Positions 1 to 11,755 of a stretch of DNA of 64,000 nt are shown in pieces. Within the stretch, counting starts at the first letter, position 1. Each line of letters opens with the position of its first letter. The position numbers and the translations under genes are program-made. The notes below the pieces were generated by a model. The model was not told the DNA's origin. It did not search any database and saw nothing but the letters and a program-made list of their open reading frames with translations. The DNA lies in the NCBI RefSeq assembly GCF_030704535.1, contig NC_081821.1, positions 9,315,001 through 9,379,000 on the forward strand, written 5' to 3'. The stretch comes from Vitis vinifera (taxonomy: Eukaryota > Streptophyta > Magnoliopsida > Vitales > Vitaceae).

Positions 1-937
1 AAATTCCTTTTTTGTAAAGAATATTACATGGAATATTTTCTAAGTTGATATATTAGTGTGATATTAAATTTCCTTATAAAATAAGGAAAGTTAGTTGGAA
101 TATCTCTAAATATTCCAAGTCATAAGGGAAAAAAGTTATGAGATGAAAATGTGTTTGTAGATATTATACAAGCTAGATAGAGATACGAGGAAGAATAGGA
201 GACACCCAATGGAGCGAGGGGCTCGTAGTTCAAGGAGTAGGGAAATAGGATGTTTCAAAAATTCAATAATTGTATCTGGTTCTGTCCTCTGTAATATTCT
301 CTGCAGTATAGTAAAATGATTCTCTTTCATCCATGTTGTAGTCATGGTTAGCCAAACAACGTTAAAACCTCATGTACCGATTGTTTAATCTTCGTGTTCT
401 TTAACTAACATGTTTGCATTAAAGTTTCTGCTGGCACAACCCAATTAAACATGACCGATTGCTAGTTTTGCTATCTTTTGACTTTGTCCTCCAATGACTC
501 TTCTTTCTGTGTCTTGACTATTTAACAAACCCGTTATATCTCTCTGTTATGCTTGCTTCATACCTTTCTTGGCTTGTGGAGTTCTTGCAATCTGCTCTTA
601 ATCTTTTAGTTTTCAGATTGTTGTCTTTTTATTTATTTATAATTTTTCATATTTTTACTTATTTGTTTATTGTAGAAGTTATGTAACATTATTATCTTCT
701 GTAGCATTTCAGCTGTGTCAAACTAATAGATTTGTTTCCTTCTCCTCCTTCCTGTAATAGAAAGCAGTGATCTTGAATTGCATGTAGGGGTTATCTTGTG
801 CTTTGATTACTCTCCTCTTCATAAGAGACTGATATTTCTATTTTTTTTTATTATATTTAGTGAATCAAATTTTTGTTCAGAACTCAATTTCAGTTTCCTT
901 AATGGTCGCAATATTTCAACTACACTTACAAATGCAG
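1..937. other. Unassigned AT-rich spacer
   Basis: No open frame with recognisable domains and no RNA gene could be supported here on either strand. The last part (roughly 780-937) reads like the intron upstream of the HIG1-like fragment that follows: it is pyrimidine-rich and ends in an acceptor-like AG at 936-937. It may be flanking DNA duplicated together with that fragment. Confidence 0.4.
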
Positions 938-1068
938 GTAAGAGTGCTAGCAGCTGGCATAATCAGTTTCAGACAAGGGAATTCTCATTTTCAGATGCTA
1001 ATGAGAGCCCATGTTGATGTCTAAGGCGCTACACTTGCCACTAATGGTTGGCACTGCTTAATATTACA
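938..1068 (+). pseudogene. HIG1-domain (hypoxia-induced protein family) pseudogene fragment
   Basis: Reading from 938 directly after an acceptor-like AG, the frame gives VLAAGIISFRQGNS followed by a run similar to QMLMRAHV. This matches the second half of the HIG1 domain of plant and animal respiratory supercomplex factors of the mitochondrial inner membrane. A stop (TAA at 1022-1024) falls where the family normally has Gln. A one-base shift follows, and the family ending (ALMVGTA) resumes in another frame around 1048-1066. No upstream exon with the first membrane helix was found in 1-937. The stop, the frameshift and the absent start indicate a decayed partial copy. The splice-site-like edge suggests it arose by DNA duplication and not from mRNA. 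The family call rests on one short motif. Confidence 0.55.
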
Positions 1069-1700
1069 GGGAGAAATTCTAATGGCTGCGGGTAGTTGAG
1101 ATAGAGACTGTAAAAATGTTCTCCTGTTTCTTTTTAGTTCTTGGTTTATTATTTGATAAGTGGTTCTTAGAAGGTGAAGGATCATATTCTTTGTCAGCAA
1201 ACTTTGATTTGACTTTTGCAACTTCATTTTAGGCAAATGTTTATTGTGCCTTTTGGAGCTCCAAGCACCTACATATTTATGTGCTTTAATCCCATTATTT
1301 GCTATAGAAGTGAAGACAAAATAAAGCATAGTTTAAAAGGTTCTGCTTACAAGGATTTGTAATGCAAAGGTTTGAGGATTGATTGAAATGGATCAGAGTC
1401 CTCATTGTTATACTCCAACTCCTAGATCTTATTGTTCTTCTGAATAAGTTGCCTGCTTGATATTCTTGATTCTCTTTAGCAGGTTCAAATGTGGATGACT
1501 ACTAAATAGTTGTTTCAAACTCCTGACAATGTTATAGTTACCAGCAGAATGTTTATTTAGAAGGCCATAACTATGTTTGTAATCCCTTGTATAAAGCAGG
1601 GCAATGATGAACAGTATTGGTTGTATTTATGAGATGTAATGGATATTAAGTTCACATTGTGAGATATACTACTTATCACTATCTACACAGACATTTAAAT

Positions 1701-1721
1701 CTCTCTCTCTCTCTCTCTCTC
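1701..1721. repeat. (CT)10 microsatellite
   Basis: Ten perfect CT units lie just before the solo LTR. It is a simple sequence repeat with no other signal. Confidence 0.9.
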
Positions 1722-1738
1722 GGCATTTGAAATGGGTC

Positions 1739-2481
1739 TGTTGAGGCCTCGCGTCCCTAGTGATCCATGTAGTTGTCAAATGGATGGACGCACGATCTCA
1801 ACCAATATAGATTCTTGATTCAATCGTACTACCTGCAAAAGGCGTCAGGACGGGGTGTCCGGACGCACCCTCCGATGGTTTTGTCAACCATGATAAGAGA
1901 GATAAGTCAGTTGACCTTTTACTAGGTGCAGCAAGCTTACCTTCTTCTTTGTGTGAAGGTTCATATATATATATAGTATCAGAAGCTTTGTTTCTCTCTT
2001 TAATGGTAGGGAGATATTTTGTGTTGTCATGATGACACTAGGTGGTGGCAGAGCCATCATCACCCTACGGGCGGCTGACAAAGATCGTGATAGGTGCTGC
2101 AACTGTCAGAAATCGTGATAGGTGATCGTGGGAAGTGATCGTAGGAAGTGACTTGCCGTCACTTCATTCTTGTCCTTTCACCCTGTAGGTGGCGGAACGT
2201 GGGTCATGACAGGCTGTTGTGATAACGTGTAAGACTTGCTTACTTCAGTCAATGATCCAGATAAACATACCCGGATAGTGTATGTCGGTCGTCCGGATGC
2301 GCTGTGGCAGTCGTCCGGATGTTATGTTTGTGAATGTCGTGTGCCTCTCCTTGAGGGAGTCCGGATAGGAGAAGCGCGCCACGTGTACTCTTGGGGAAAT
2401 CCGAATGAGGCTAATCCGGATGAGAATGTGTGTCATGTGTCCTTAGGAGATGTGTGCCACGTGTGGGGAGGGGTCCCTACA
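1739..2481 (-). mobile_element. Solo LTR of a Gypsy element (743 bp)
   Basis: The reverse complement begins TGTAGGGACCCCTCC and ends GGCCTCAACA, the same termini as the LTRs of the complete Gypsy element at 17.6-27.9 kb. The two share internal blocks, including the tandem GTCCGGAC motifs and a TATATATA stretch. No internal retroelement sequence follows on either side. The flanks are GGGTC (1734-1738) and GGGCC (2482-2486), a 5-bp target duplication with one change. This is the footprint left when two LTRs of one element recombine. The copy is clearly diverged from the full element, so it belongs to a related but older insertion. Confidence 0.85.
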
Positions 2482-5400
2482 GGGCCTACTTCGTTTCTTC
2501 CATTTCTTAGGATTTTAAGAAAAGAAGGATTTATGCCTCCCAAGCATTATAGAAAACAAAATCATCATCCCCTCTCCGTGTGATGTCCAAATTAGGAGTG
2601 ACTGGGACTTCCTGAATATTAGATGGTTTTCCAGTTCACAAATATTCCTACAGGGGGCCAGGTTTGGCCTCATTGGGTGCCTTTTTGGTCTGGAAGCGAC
2701 CACCAGATGTCTAGAATTCAAACCTTGCCCTACTGCTTGGTAAATATTAACTTCGTGATTATCTAATGTCATCCAGTTTAAATTTTGATTAGTTTAAATT
2801 CCAATATTTCAATTAACTTTTGATATACATTCAATGATGTTAAAAACGATTCAAATCCCCGATGTTGACATTGTTGGGATATATTCTGTGATGTATCAAC
2901 CAGCACAGTGAGATGATCACAGAAAACTGGGTAACAGTCCATCAGATAATGGAAAATCATGGAGGTTCATGCAGATATGGAGAGAGGGTGATATTTCAAT
3001 GACACGTCAGGATATGGATAATAAAGCAAAGCTAAAGTGAGTCTTGTATTCGAGACTACTGGACTCCACTGTTCTGTGACCCACATGCATAGTTGGAGGA
3101 GACCATGCCATGGTACAAGCACCATTGAATGAGGATTCAGGGCCTTATCTTTGAATAAGAATAGGAGAAGAAAATCATGTGAATGTATAAGTTTGATTCC
3201 CGCCATACAGTTTGCTAATCAATAATGATGGGTTGGATCAATGAACCTGATTTCTGGGTCAGGCAGAAGGAGAATACTACTCAATTCAAATGGCATTGGA
3301 CAATAGAAATTCTAAGCCTCCTGGTTCTAGACAAATACCTCTCGGATATAAATGCATCTCATCTGAACTGCTAGGCTATGACATAGTGGGAAATTCTTTC
3401 TTTGAAAAGAATTGAAATACCAATGTACTGGTTTGACCTGAGAAGACATGGTTTGGATGAAAGTAGAAAAGGACAAGCTCCTAAAAACAGGGGCTACTTA
3501 GTTAGGGATGTAGTGGCCCCAAGAGTCAGAAGCCCTTTATTTTGAAGGTTTTGCTGGGATTTCACTTTCATGTTCTTTAGAGTCCTAATCTGAACTAGGG
3601 AAATCCACTTGTTCAGAGGCCTTGACCACCTTCGTTGGTGCTTGGTTTCAGTTGCATGAGAAATAAACCCCTGCTATGTAATGAGTTTAGTAAAGAGAAG
3701 CCACTAAAGATGACCCTGGCTTCTTATCTTTTTTGGCTTTATTTGAAAAAGAAATGATGGGATTAGGAAAAATGATGCTCTTTCCAAACTAGTTGTCTGA
3801 GTTGCTTCTACAGCATGCACAGCAAGCCCCATAATAAATAACATTTAGATATTATGTGTTGTCAAAGGATATACTTAGAGAAGCTAGCGTTACTCCCCAT
3901 TGTTACTCCACAAGTTCCAGCTGAGCTGCAGGATTCTTGAACGTTTTATTATGTTCTCTCAAGAACTTAAATAATATTCTTGGTAGAACATAGTAAGGAT
4001 TAGTGTGCATAATATGTGCAGTTTCTTTATGTTTTGGTTCTAAATCTTGGTCACTAACAAGAAACTTTCTTGGAATAACTGGTTTGATTTGGTTGCTAGC
4101 TGCAACTCAAACCCTATAACTGAATCTTTTTGCACCGACTGAATACGTGCCTAGAGTGAAAATGTGGTACTCAGGAATTTCTTCCTTTCATACCATTTTT
4201 GGATTATCAATTGGATTCTTGATGGGTTAAAGCACCAAAAAAAAAAACTGTACTTTTTATAATTATGAAGAGATTAAACTAATAAGTACATTTATGCCCA
4301 AAAACAATCTAGGGTTTACCATCTGTCTCATCATTCTACCTTCTCTATCCTTAAATTATTTCCAAAGCTGCCAAAGTTCCAACTGGTGTTATAGGAGACA
4401 AACCTGTTGGCCTAGTCGCTGACACTTCTGATAGATTTCATTCAATGGTTCAGAGAATCTTTTTTGGACCCTATCTTCTCACCTGCTTCCCCTTGTATTG
4501 TGCTTTAGAGTCATGCCATTCAGAACTAACATATATATGTATATATATATATATATATATTTATCAGACATTCAGAACTAACATATAACAAGGTACCTTC
4601 TGCAATTGTGGTATTTGATGTTTACTAGTGAAGGAGGTAAAGGATTATACCACTTATTTTTGCTAAATGGGGTTGATGATTGCATTGGGTGTGACTTGCT
4701 GGTCCATCCCCTAGTTTCCAATGGACATTTACTTCCTTGAGAATGTTAAATCAAAGGCTAGTATAAAGTTCATCACAAATGCATGCAAGCATGGTAAGAA
4801 GTGCTTAAGCTGGGGTTCTGTAGGTACAAAGAATCATTCCCCTCCTTTATCGGGAAACGTGATTCCTTCTCACCTATGTTAGGAAAGAAAGTGCAGGAAG
4901 TCCAGTCCTACTGGTACCAAATTCAATTCTGTTTACCACAAATTTTCTAGTGCCCCATAAGACTGAAATTTATCTTTTATGTTAGATTTCAAATGTATTT
5001 ATTTCAATTTCCCAAAGCTCCACAAGATGCTGAAAGTTATATTGCATGTCATCCTGTTTATAAGCAAATCCCATTCATGGCTCTGTTGGATTTTCAGCAG
5101 AAAAGGAATGGTTTGTATCTTGTTTCCATGTCTCTTGTGACATGTTACATTTGTTCAAGCCTCTCCAGATGCAGTTGCCATGTCGAACAAAATGGACTAG
5201 TTTGACAAAATCTATTGAGGATCTTTTTGGCACATTTCTCAGTATTAGGTATTCCATGTTCTTTTTCTGATTTTGACTTTTGGTATGCTTGATTTGCTAA
5301 ATAGAACTGGTTTCTTCTTTTCTATGTCTCTGTTTTTCTCCAATGTTAGCATGGCAAGCACACTAGAAAGCTTCTTTCAACCAGAAACACCTTTACTTCA

Positions 5401-6386
5401 ATTGTAAAAGGCTAAAAACATAGTACTAAGCCCATCTAGTGCCTCTTTATATAGCAGTAAAAAAAACTAGAGAATCATAATTTTCAAATGCATCTCTGGG
5501 AGAAAGGGGTGAGCCCTTGAACAACCTACTATCTTGACTAAAACTATTGGCATCCTTTTCCCACCTCACCAGCTTGTGTAGTGGGGAAACTGCCCTGCTT
5601 TTAATCCAAGTAAAATGCTTAGGTGGTTACCTCATCAGGACATATGCTCGATCATTTAAAAATCAGTAAGGTTGAGAGCAAATCTCTATGAGCTTTTCTG
5701 ATGTGGCTGCCACTATGTGTGACAGTTTCTATATATCCTGAACATATTCTGGCTCTTCTGCTCCCCCACCACTACCTCCATCAAGATCACTGCCACATCC
5801 ACAGCTCATATAACTGCAGCCCTATACACTTCTGTTTACATCAGCAATTAATACTACAAATCTATGGGGGATTTCAATCTAAGTGAATCAATCACTAATA
5901 GAATATGATCAAGACAAGGAATACAGAAGCATATCCTATCAAACCCGTTCTCTCTCTCAGACGCACATACATGTGCGATTCTTTCTATATTAGGAAGAAG
6001 CCAAAGGGCAAAAATAATGATGATGCAATGCCTGTCACTGTCTCAACATGAAGACAAATGCAAAGTAGAAAAAGAATGGTAAATTTAGTTTAGTAGGGGC
6101 CTTTTACATACAAATTTTACTTTGTCCTATATTTTTCTTGGGGAGGATTTGGTTAAAAGTGAATTGTAACGATCTTTCAACCTATCCTAGTGTCAGGGTA
6201 AAGAAAGCCTACACACCAAGCTCTCTTATAGGCCATCAATCTCACCTCTGAAAGGTCCTCACCATCATGTGTAGAGGTGTGAAAGTGTGGAACTTCCTTC
6301 TTAGTGGCCTCAAAGTAAGTTATTAAATACCGCTTGTCCCTTAATATATCTAAAGATAGAGGCCTGTGTTTTAATCTCATCGACTG
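2482..6386. other. Spacer without a supported gene
   Basis: About 3.9 kb with short open frames only, none with a recognisable domain, codon pattern or convincing splice partner. Frames around 2967-3206 (minus) and 4993-5205 (plus) were inspected and not identified. The last few hundred bases probably include the promoter and 5' leader of the gene that starts at 6387. Confidence 0.4.
4517..4587. repeat. AT microsatellite between 19-bp direct repeats
   Basis: A tract of alternating A and T (about 4531-4561) lies between two identical copies of CATTCAGAACTAACATATA (4517-4535 and 4569-4587). This looks like a local slippage or repair duplication. Confidence 0.7.
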
Positions 6387-8244
6387 ATGGAGGAACACTT
6401 CAACTCAATACCTGCTATTCATCTCCTTCAACATACCTTAAGAAGCTTGTGTATTCATGAAGACTCCCTGTGGGTATATGCAGTTTTTTGGAGAATCTTA
6501 CCTAGAAACTATCCACCACCAAAGTAAGTATGATCATGACCAACAGTGATTGTTTTTGGCTCCAATAAGTAAAGGAGCCCATGATTTTAATTCCAAGTTA
6601 GGCAGATGTTTTCTTTTGCTGTGCTTTTAACTTCCTGAGTTTCTAACAGTTGGGATTTCCAAGGAGCTTTTGACAGGTCAAGAGGAAACAGGAGGAATTG
6701 GTATTCACTAGGAAGTTTCATTTTTCTAGTTTTCTGCACTCCCCAAGCTTTATTTCACTTGAATGGTCTTTCATGGTTAGTATGTCCCAGGATACTGGTA
6801 TGGGAGGATGGCTTCTGCAACTTCATTCCTTCAACCACTGAGATTAATCCTGGAGCAGGATCCTCAGTTCACAGAAACTCTGAAGTTAGACTCCTCGAAC
6901 TGCAACCAGAGCTATTTTTCAAGATGTCACATGAAATCTACAAATATGGAGAGGAGTAAGTAGAAGCTACCAGATGTTATTCATATGACTCGGGACTAAA
7001 ACTGATTTCAAACTTAAACAAATGATTTGGTCTTTGGCAGCTTGATTGGAAAAGTTGCTGCAGATCATAGTCATAAATGGATTTACAAAGAACATAGTGA
7101 TCCAGAAAACAATCTTTTCTCTGCATGGCAAAACTTGGGAGACCTTGTAAGTACTGCATATGCCAACATCATATTTTTTTTCTTTCCATTTGATCTGGTC
7201 TCGCTACTGTCTGCCTGTTTTTCTTTGAATTACTATTTGCAGCATCCAAGGACATGGAGGGCTCAGTTTCAGTCCGGCATAAAGGTTCATTACAAGAATC
7301 ACTGTTTCTTGCTACTTTTCTTTGCTTAAAACTTCCAAGACCTAATTAATTCTTGTTTGAGTGTATAACACAAAGCAATCTTTTGCACCAACTGTTAAGT
7401 GAAGTTTAAACCATTTTTTTGTTAAGTGAAGTACTTTTTATTTTTATTTTGGAGAGGTGTGTTCTAAAATTTCCAGTAATCATCTTCTTGGAACAACAGT
7501 TGCAGGTATTTGATACCTATATGCAATCTGGAGGTTAAAAGCTAAGTGTCTAGTTTAATTTTCACAAAGTGGTCATGGGAAGTTTGATCCTCTTAAGTTT
7601 GTTCCTGAAGCAAGACCTATGGTCCAACAACTAATGGTTCTTTTTTTCAAACAAAATTGCAGACAATAGCTTTGATTGCAGTGAAGGAAGGCGTTCTTCA
7701 ATTGGGATCTGTTAAAAAGGTCCAATGTCTCTTCTCTCCGAACATTGATTATATATAGATGTTTTATCATTTATGCATGTATATGTTGGACCTCTGTTTC
7801 TTCACCCACTAAATACTCTTCATAGTATTTTAGGTGACAGAAGACCTCAATTATGTTACTATCCTACAAAAGAAATTCACTCATCTCCTTAGTATCCCCG
7901 GTTTCCTCCTACCTCATCCAGCATCATGGTCATCGTCATCAATTCCATCCAAGACTAATTGTGGCAGTGACAACATTGTGTCCAACACCTGTCCTTTCCA
8001 AGCAGCTTGCCCTCCCCTGACAGCAATGAATTTCTATGATCATGCCAATCAGCCAATGGTTATCACTCCATCTATGAGCAGCCTTGAGGCACTCCTCTCA
8101 AAGCTCCCATCCGTTGAGCCAACACCGTCCACACCTTTGTCTGGCTACCATGAGACACCACCAAGGCTAATATCCATCCAAAAGCCACTGGAACTGGATA
8201 TCGAGGTGGTAGCAATGGAGATAAATGAAAGGAAAGAACATTAG
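6387..8244 (+). CDS. bHLH-MYC N-terminal-domain protein ('WNK-related' group), complete, 7 exons
   Basis: Exons deduced by eye: 6387-6523, 6650-6700, 6791-6955, 7041-7146, 7243-7284, 7663-7719, 7834-8244. All introns are GT-AG and phases join without a stop, giving 322 aa. Landmarks in order are LRSLC, WVYAVFWRILPRNYPPP, ILVWEDGFCNF, PELFFKMSHEIYKYGE, LIGKVAADHSHKWIYKE, HPRTWRAQFQSGIK and TIALIAVKEGVLQLGS. This is the bHLH-MYC/R2R3-MYB N-terminal (GAF-like) fold of the Arabidopsis AT5G53900/AT1G60060 proteins. Annotations call these 'WNK-related', but no kinase domain is present. The C-terminal third is Ser/Pro-rich and there is no basic helix-loop-helix, so DNA binding is not predicted; a nuclear role through protein contacts is inference from the LHW/MYC relatives. 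The start ATG opens exon 1 in frame. Exon 2 is only 51 bp. The intact frame argues for a functional gene. Confidence 0.88.
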
Positions 8245-9378
8245 TGAGACTAGCAGTTTCATGTACTGGTATCATTACTGCTGGCTATGTAAGATGATAT
8301 AAGATCAGGTGAGGTACCTTCTAACCTGTCAATTTTCAGTATGTCCCATTATTGATTTATCCTGTCACTGGTATATCATATGCAGTTGTCCCAGGTAGAA
8401 TTTGACTGTGTTTGACTATTCTATGTGAAAAATTCTCATCTCTAGTCATTTTTCTACAATTACTTTCCTAGAAAAACAGGGCAAAACAAGTAGGGGTCTG
8501 TATTAAACCAGGAATCTGCTTAATTCCAATTGGGAAAAACAGGGCTGTGTATCCTAGAGGTCCATTTACATATCAAAGGTTTTGTGTATCCTCAATCTTC
8601 CCAGACCCCAGTTGGGTAAAACAAGGTGGAGATTTGTTTGGTAGCCAAAGCTCTACTCATGTAACTCGATGGAAACACGAAGAAAACACAAGAAAGATGC
8701 ACGGTTTGGAGACTGATATATGGTAAAAGGATGTCCATTAAGGTTCCCACTATAGCCATACATCTTCCAGATATTTTGATGGTGAAAACATGTGACTGAA
8801 ACGTGAAAAAAAAAATATGTAGTCCGGAGAGGGCCAGGATGTCTGTATGAGCCCTCTTCCTCCATTAAGGTTCCCAGATTTGTCTTGGAGATATTTTGCC
8901 ACTGATTCGGGTAACAGTAGACAGGTAAATTGAGTGGCTCAAATACTAGAAAGCAAAGCCCCTGACAAGGTAATTACATCAGTCTTAATATTTGATTCCA
9001 TCCGAGATATATTAAAAAGAAGTGACACCGAAGCGGCTGGCTCACTCGGCCCACTTAAGTGAGCCTGGGTCCAACCCTTTAATGGACCATGGCCCAAGGT
9101 CCAAGCCTGTATAGGCCGGACAAGGGTGACCACTGTGCCGGACACTGAATCGAAATAGAAAGAAGCTTGGCTAGAGGAAAGCCCACTACTTCAAAACCCG
9201 AGCACCAATGCCAAACTATGATCCATTTACTAGGCCAAGGCAGGATGCATTCTCTTATGCCATGAATACCTCTTAACATTGCCTAGTTTTGTTGACCTAA
9301 GTAATGAGTCCACCCAAAGGTAACATGAGGGGAATCAAGGAGTTGACTTGTAGGATTAACAAGAGACCCTTTCGATAG
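8245..9378. other. 3' flank and spacer
   Basis: The first few hundred bases should contain the 3' UTR of the preceding gene. Nothing else with coding or repeat character could be assigned. The segment at 9000-9280 is less AT-rich than its surroundings but has no recognisable product. Confidence 0.35.
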
Positions 9379-9868
9379 TTTGTCAATTGCCACATGGTCA
9401 AACTTGACAAGACAATAGCGATCGAATACAGTAGTCATGATGTCATCTAAAAGGGTAAGTTTGACTAGCCAATAACGACTTAACTCTTTTTTCATGAGGC
9501 ATTCCAAACAATAGTTTAAAATGATAGGGTTGACTAATCAATAGTAGCTCGATTCTATTTTTGTACGATCATCCAAGTAATAGCTTGAGCAAGCAAAAGT
9601 GATAGAGGGAATTTGGGAGCTTACTTATACCCCTTGGACACTCTCAATCATTTGTCAATTACCACATGGGTAGATTGATAAGACGGTGGCGACCAAGATA
9701 TATTAGTCATGGTGTTGTTGTCTGGAAGGTTAAGGTTGACCAGTCAATAACGACTCAATTCTATTTTCATAAAACAGTCCAAACAATACTTTAAAAAGCT
9801 AAGGTTGATGAGCCAATTGCAACTTAGTTCTATTTTTGTAAGGTCATCCGAGTAATAGTCAACCAAAA
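9379..9868. repeat. Two diverged tandem copies of a ~270-bp unit
   Basis: The series 'TTGTCAATTGCCACATGG ... CAATAACGACT ... TCCAAACAATA ... GTAATAG' appears at about 9379-9586 and again, diverged, at about 9651-9866. Conserved landmarks keep the same order and spacing, and the period is near 270 bp. No frame is maintained, so it is a non-coding repeat, possibly a transposon remnant. Confidence 0.65.
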
Positions 9869-11040
9869 TTTGGTTGACTATGGGTATACATGGATGACTT
9901 AGTTCCAAAAAAAACAAACTTGTTTTTGCCCATTAGATCCCTAATTCATTTCTCATACTCATCTTGCCAGTTATAGTGTATTTAATGGTGTTTTTAATAG
10001 AAATATTTATTTAAAAATGTTTTTAGGATAATCACTTATCAAGTGTTTCTTTAGAAAATATTATAAATGATTTTTCAAATTTTTATTTCATAAATTTTTT
10101 CAAACATATTTAAAAAAAAAAACACACACACACATATTTTAAGTTAAAAACACTTCATAAAATTACTGTCAAAGTACATTTGATAATAATTATAGAAAAT
10201 ATTTCTAATATTTCTAACACTCGAAAATTATTATTTTTTAAGAATTTAAAAAGTTAAAAATACTTTAAAAAATCACTATAAATACACTTTTAGAACTTGT
10301 TTGATACTAGAAAATTTTTATTACTTAATTATTAAAAATATTTAAAATGCTTTGTAGAATCCCTGGCATGTTTAGTCTTAAAATTGAGCTACTAACTTTG
10401 ACCCAATCATTTGATGCAAACCTTTTTTGTGCAACTTCGCTAGTAACTTTGGACCAATCATTGTGTAAATTTGTACCAACCTGGTCGTTGGAGAGGCACA
10501 CTCGAGAATTCCTTGATTACCCTTGCTAGCTTGTAGGAATTTGTGTTAGTGGAGTACCTGTTACTTGCTCGATCATTCATCAGACAGGGGGGCAAGGTTG
10601 TTTTTGGACTTGCCCATTTACCGACCCGCATTAATTAGAAGCACCTACTCCAACATGTTACAAGAGAAAATCCAGTAAGCATCAGCAATGTTTTGCTTAG
10701 TGAGTTCAAACTGCACCCAGAGGACACGTAAGATAATGCCTTCTACGTAACCTCCATGAATCAATATACAAACAGGGGGATGATGTATATCACAAATATT
10801 GCTATAGAAAATGACTGGTGGTACCATAAATTCCCCCTTGCTTCTCCCCAAAAGGAGGGATAAGGTCTAGTAATAGCAAAGGACGTGAGTAGGCCACCGA
10901 CGCCTTTATATGGTGGTGGTCTGCCTTATCTCCATATCCCCATATGCTTGGTTGCAGGCAGCAGAAAGATATTTTGCTAAAGCGAAGGAAAAGCCAGAAT
11001 ACCTGTGGATGAATTTGTAAAAGCCACATGCGTTAACAGT
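9869..11040. other. AT-rich spacer with MITE-like sequence
   Basis: Positions 9960-10340 are very AT-rich, with phrases such as 'GTTTGATA...' and 'AAAATTTTTATTA' that recur at 12.6-12.9 kb and 16.8-17.3 kb. This suggests small non-autonomous DNA elements, but termini could not be fixed. The remainder to 11040 has no supported gene. Confidence 0.4.
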
Positions 11041-11314
11041 AACTAAGCCCTTCTGAAACACACGGAATCATCACGTGTATACATCCACACCTGGGGCTGG
11101 GGCTCTTGATCTTTTAGGCCAAAAGCATGATTTGTCAGCCACGTACTGCCTTTGCTTTTGGTTTGCCAGCTAACTAACCAAACTAAGCCCTTCTGAAACA
11201 CACGGAATCATCACATGTATACATCCACACCTGGGGCTCTTGATCTTTTAGGCCAAAAGCATGATTTGTCAGCCACGTACTGCCTTTGCTTTTGGTTTGC
11301 CAGCTAACTAACCA
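11041..11314. repeat. Recent 140-bp tandem duplication
   Basis: Unit 1 is 11041-11180 and unit 2 is 11181-11314. Both start AACTAAGCCCTTCTGAAACA. They differ by one substitution (CACG versus CACA) and by a 6-bp GGGGCT that is doubled in unit 1. Such near-identity implies a recent event. The repeat ends about 440 bp upstream of the small HLH gene and so may lie in its promoter region. Confidence 0.9.
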
Positions 11315-11755
11315 GTACTCTTCCCGGCAATGGAAATTAAGATCAGGATCTGACGTGGAGATCAAATAGAGGACGGGAGTTGGACAGCTGTCAGGATTCG
11401 AGGATTACGAGGACAGATATTGTCCAGATGCCAAAACTAGTGGCTAGAATGAGGGTGCGAGAGCTGTCAGGGCTGGTTGAAAGCCATTGGACTGATCATG
11501 AGTCACAGACTCACAGACTCAGAGACTCACAGGACTCACAGCCACCAGTGTTGGATAGCAGCAAATAATGGTACCTGTTCACACAGATTTCTCTCCACAA
11601 GTCTTAAGCCCACAAGGACAAAGCTAGCTAGCTAGCTAGCAAACATCACAACATGCTTACTCTCTTGACTACTCTTCTCATTTATATTATACTCCAAACC
11701 AACACAACCCACTACTCTTATCTCGGCTTTCTCTATTTCTCTCCATTCTTACATC

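Noticed and set aside
778-1017. 79-codon plus-strand frame near the left edge
   Set aside because: Another phase in the same interval encodes the HIG1 motifs; this frame gives no family match.
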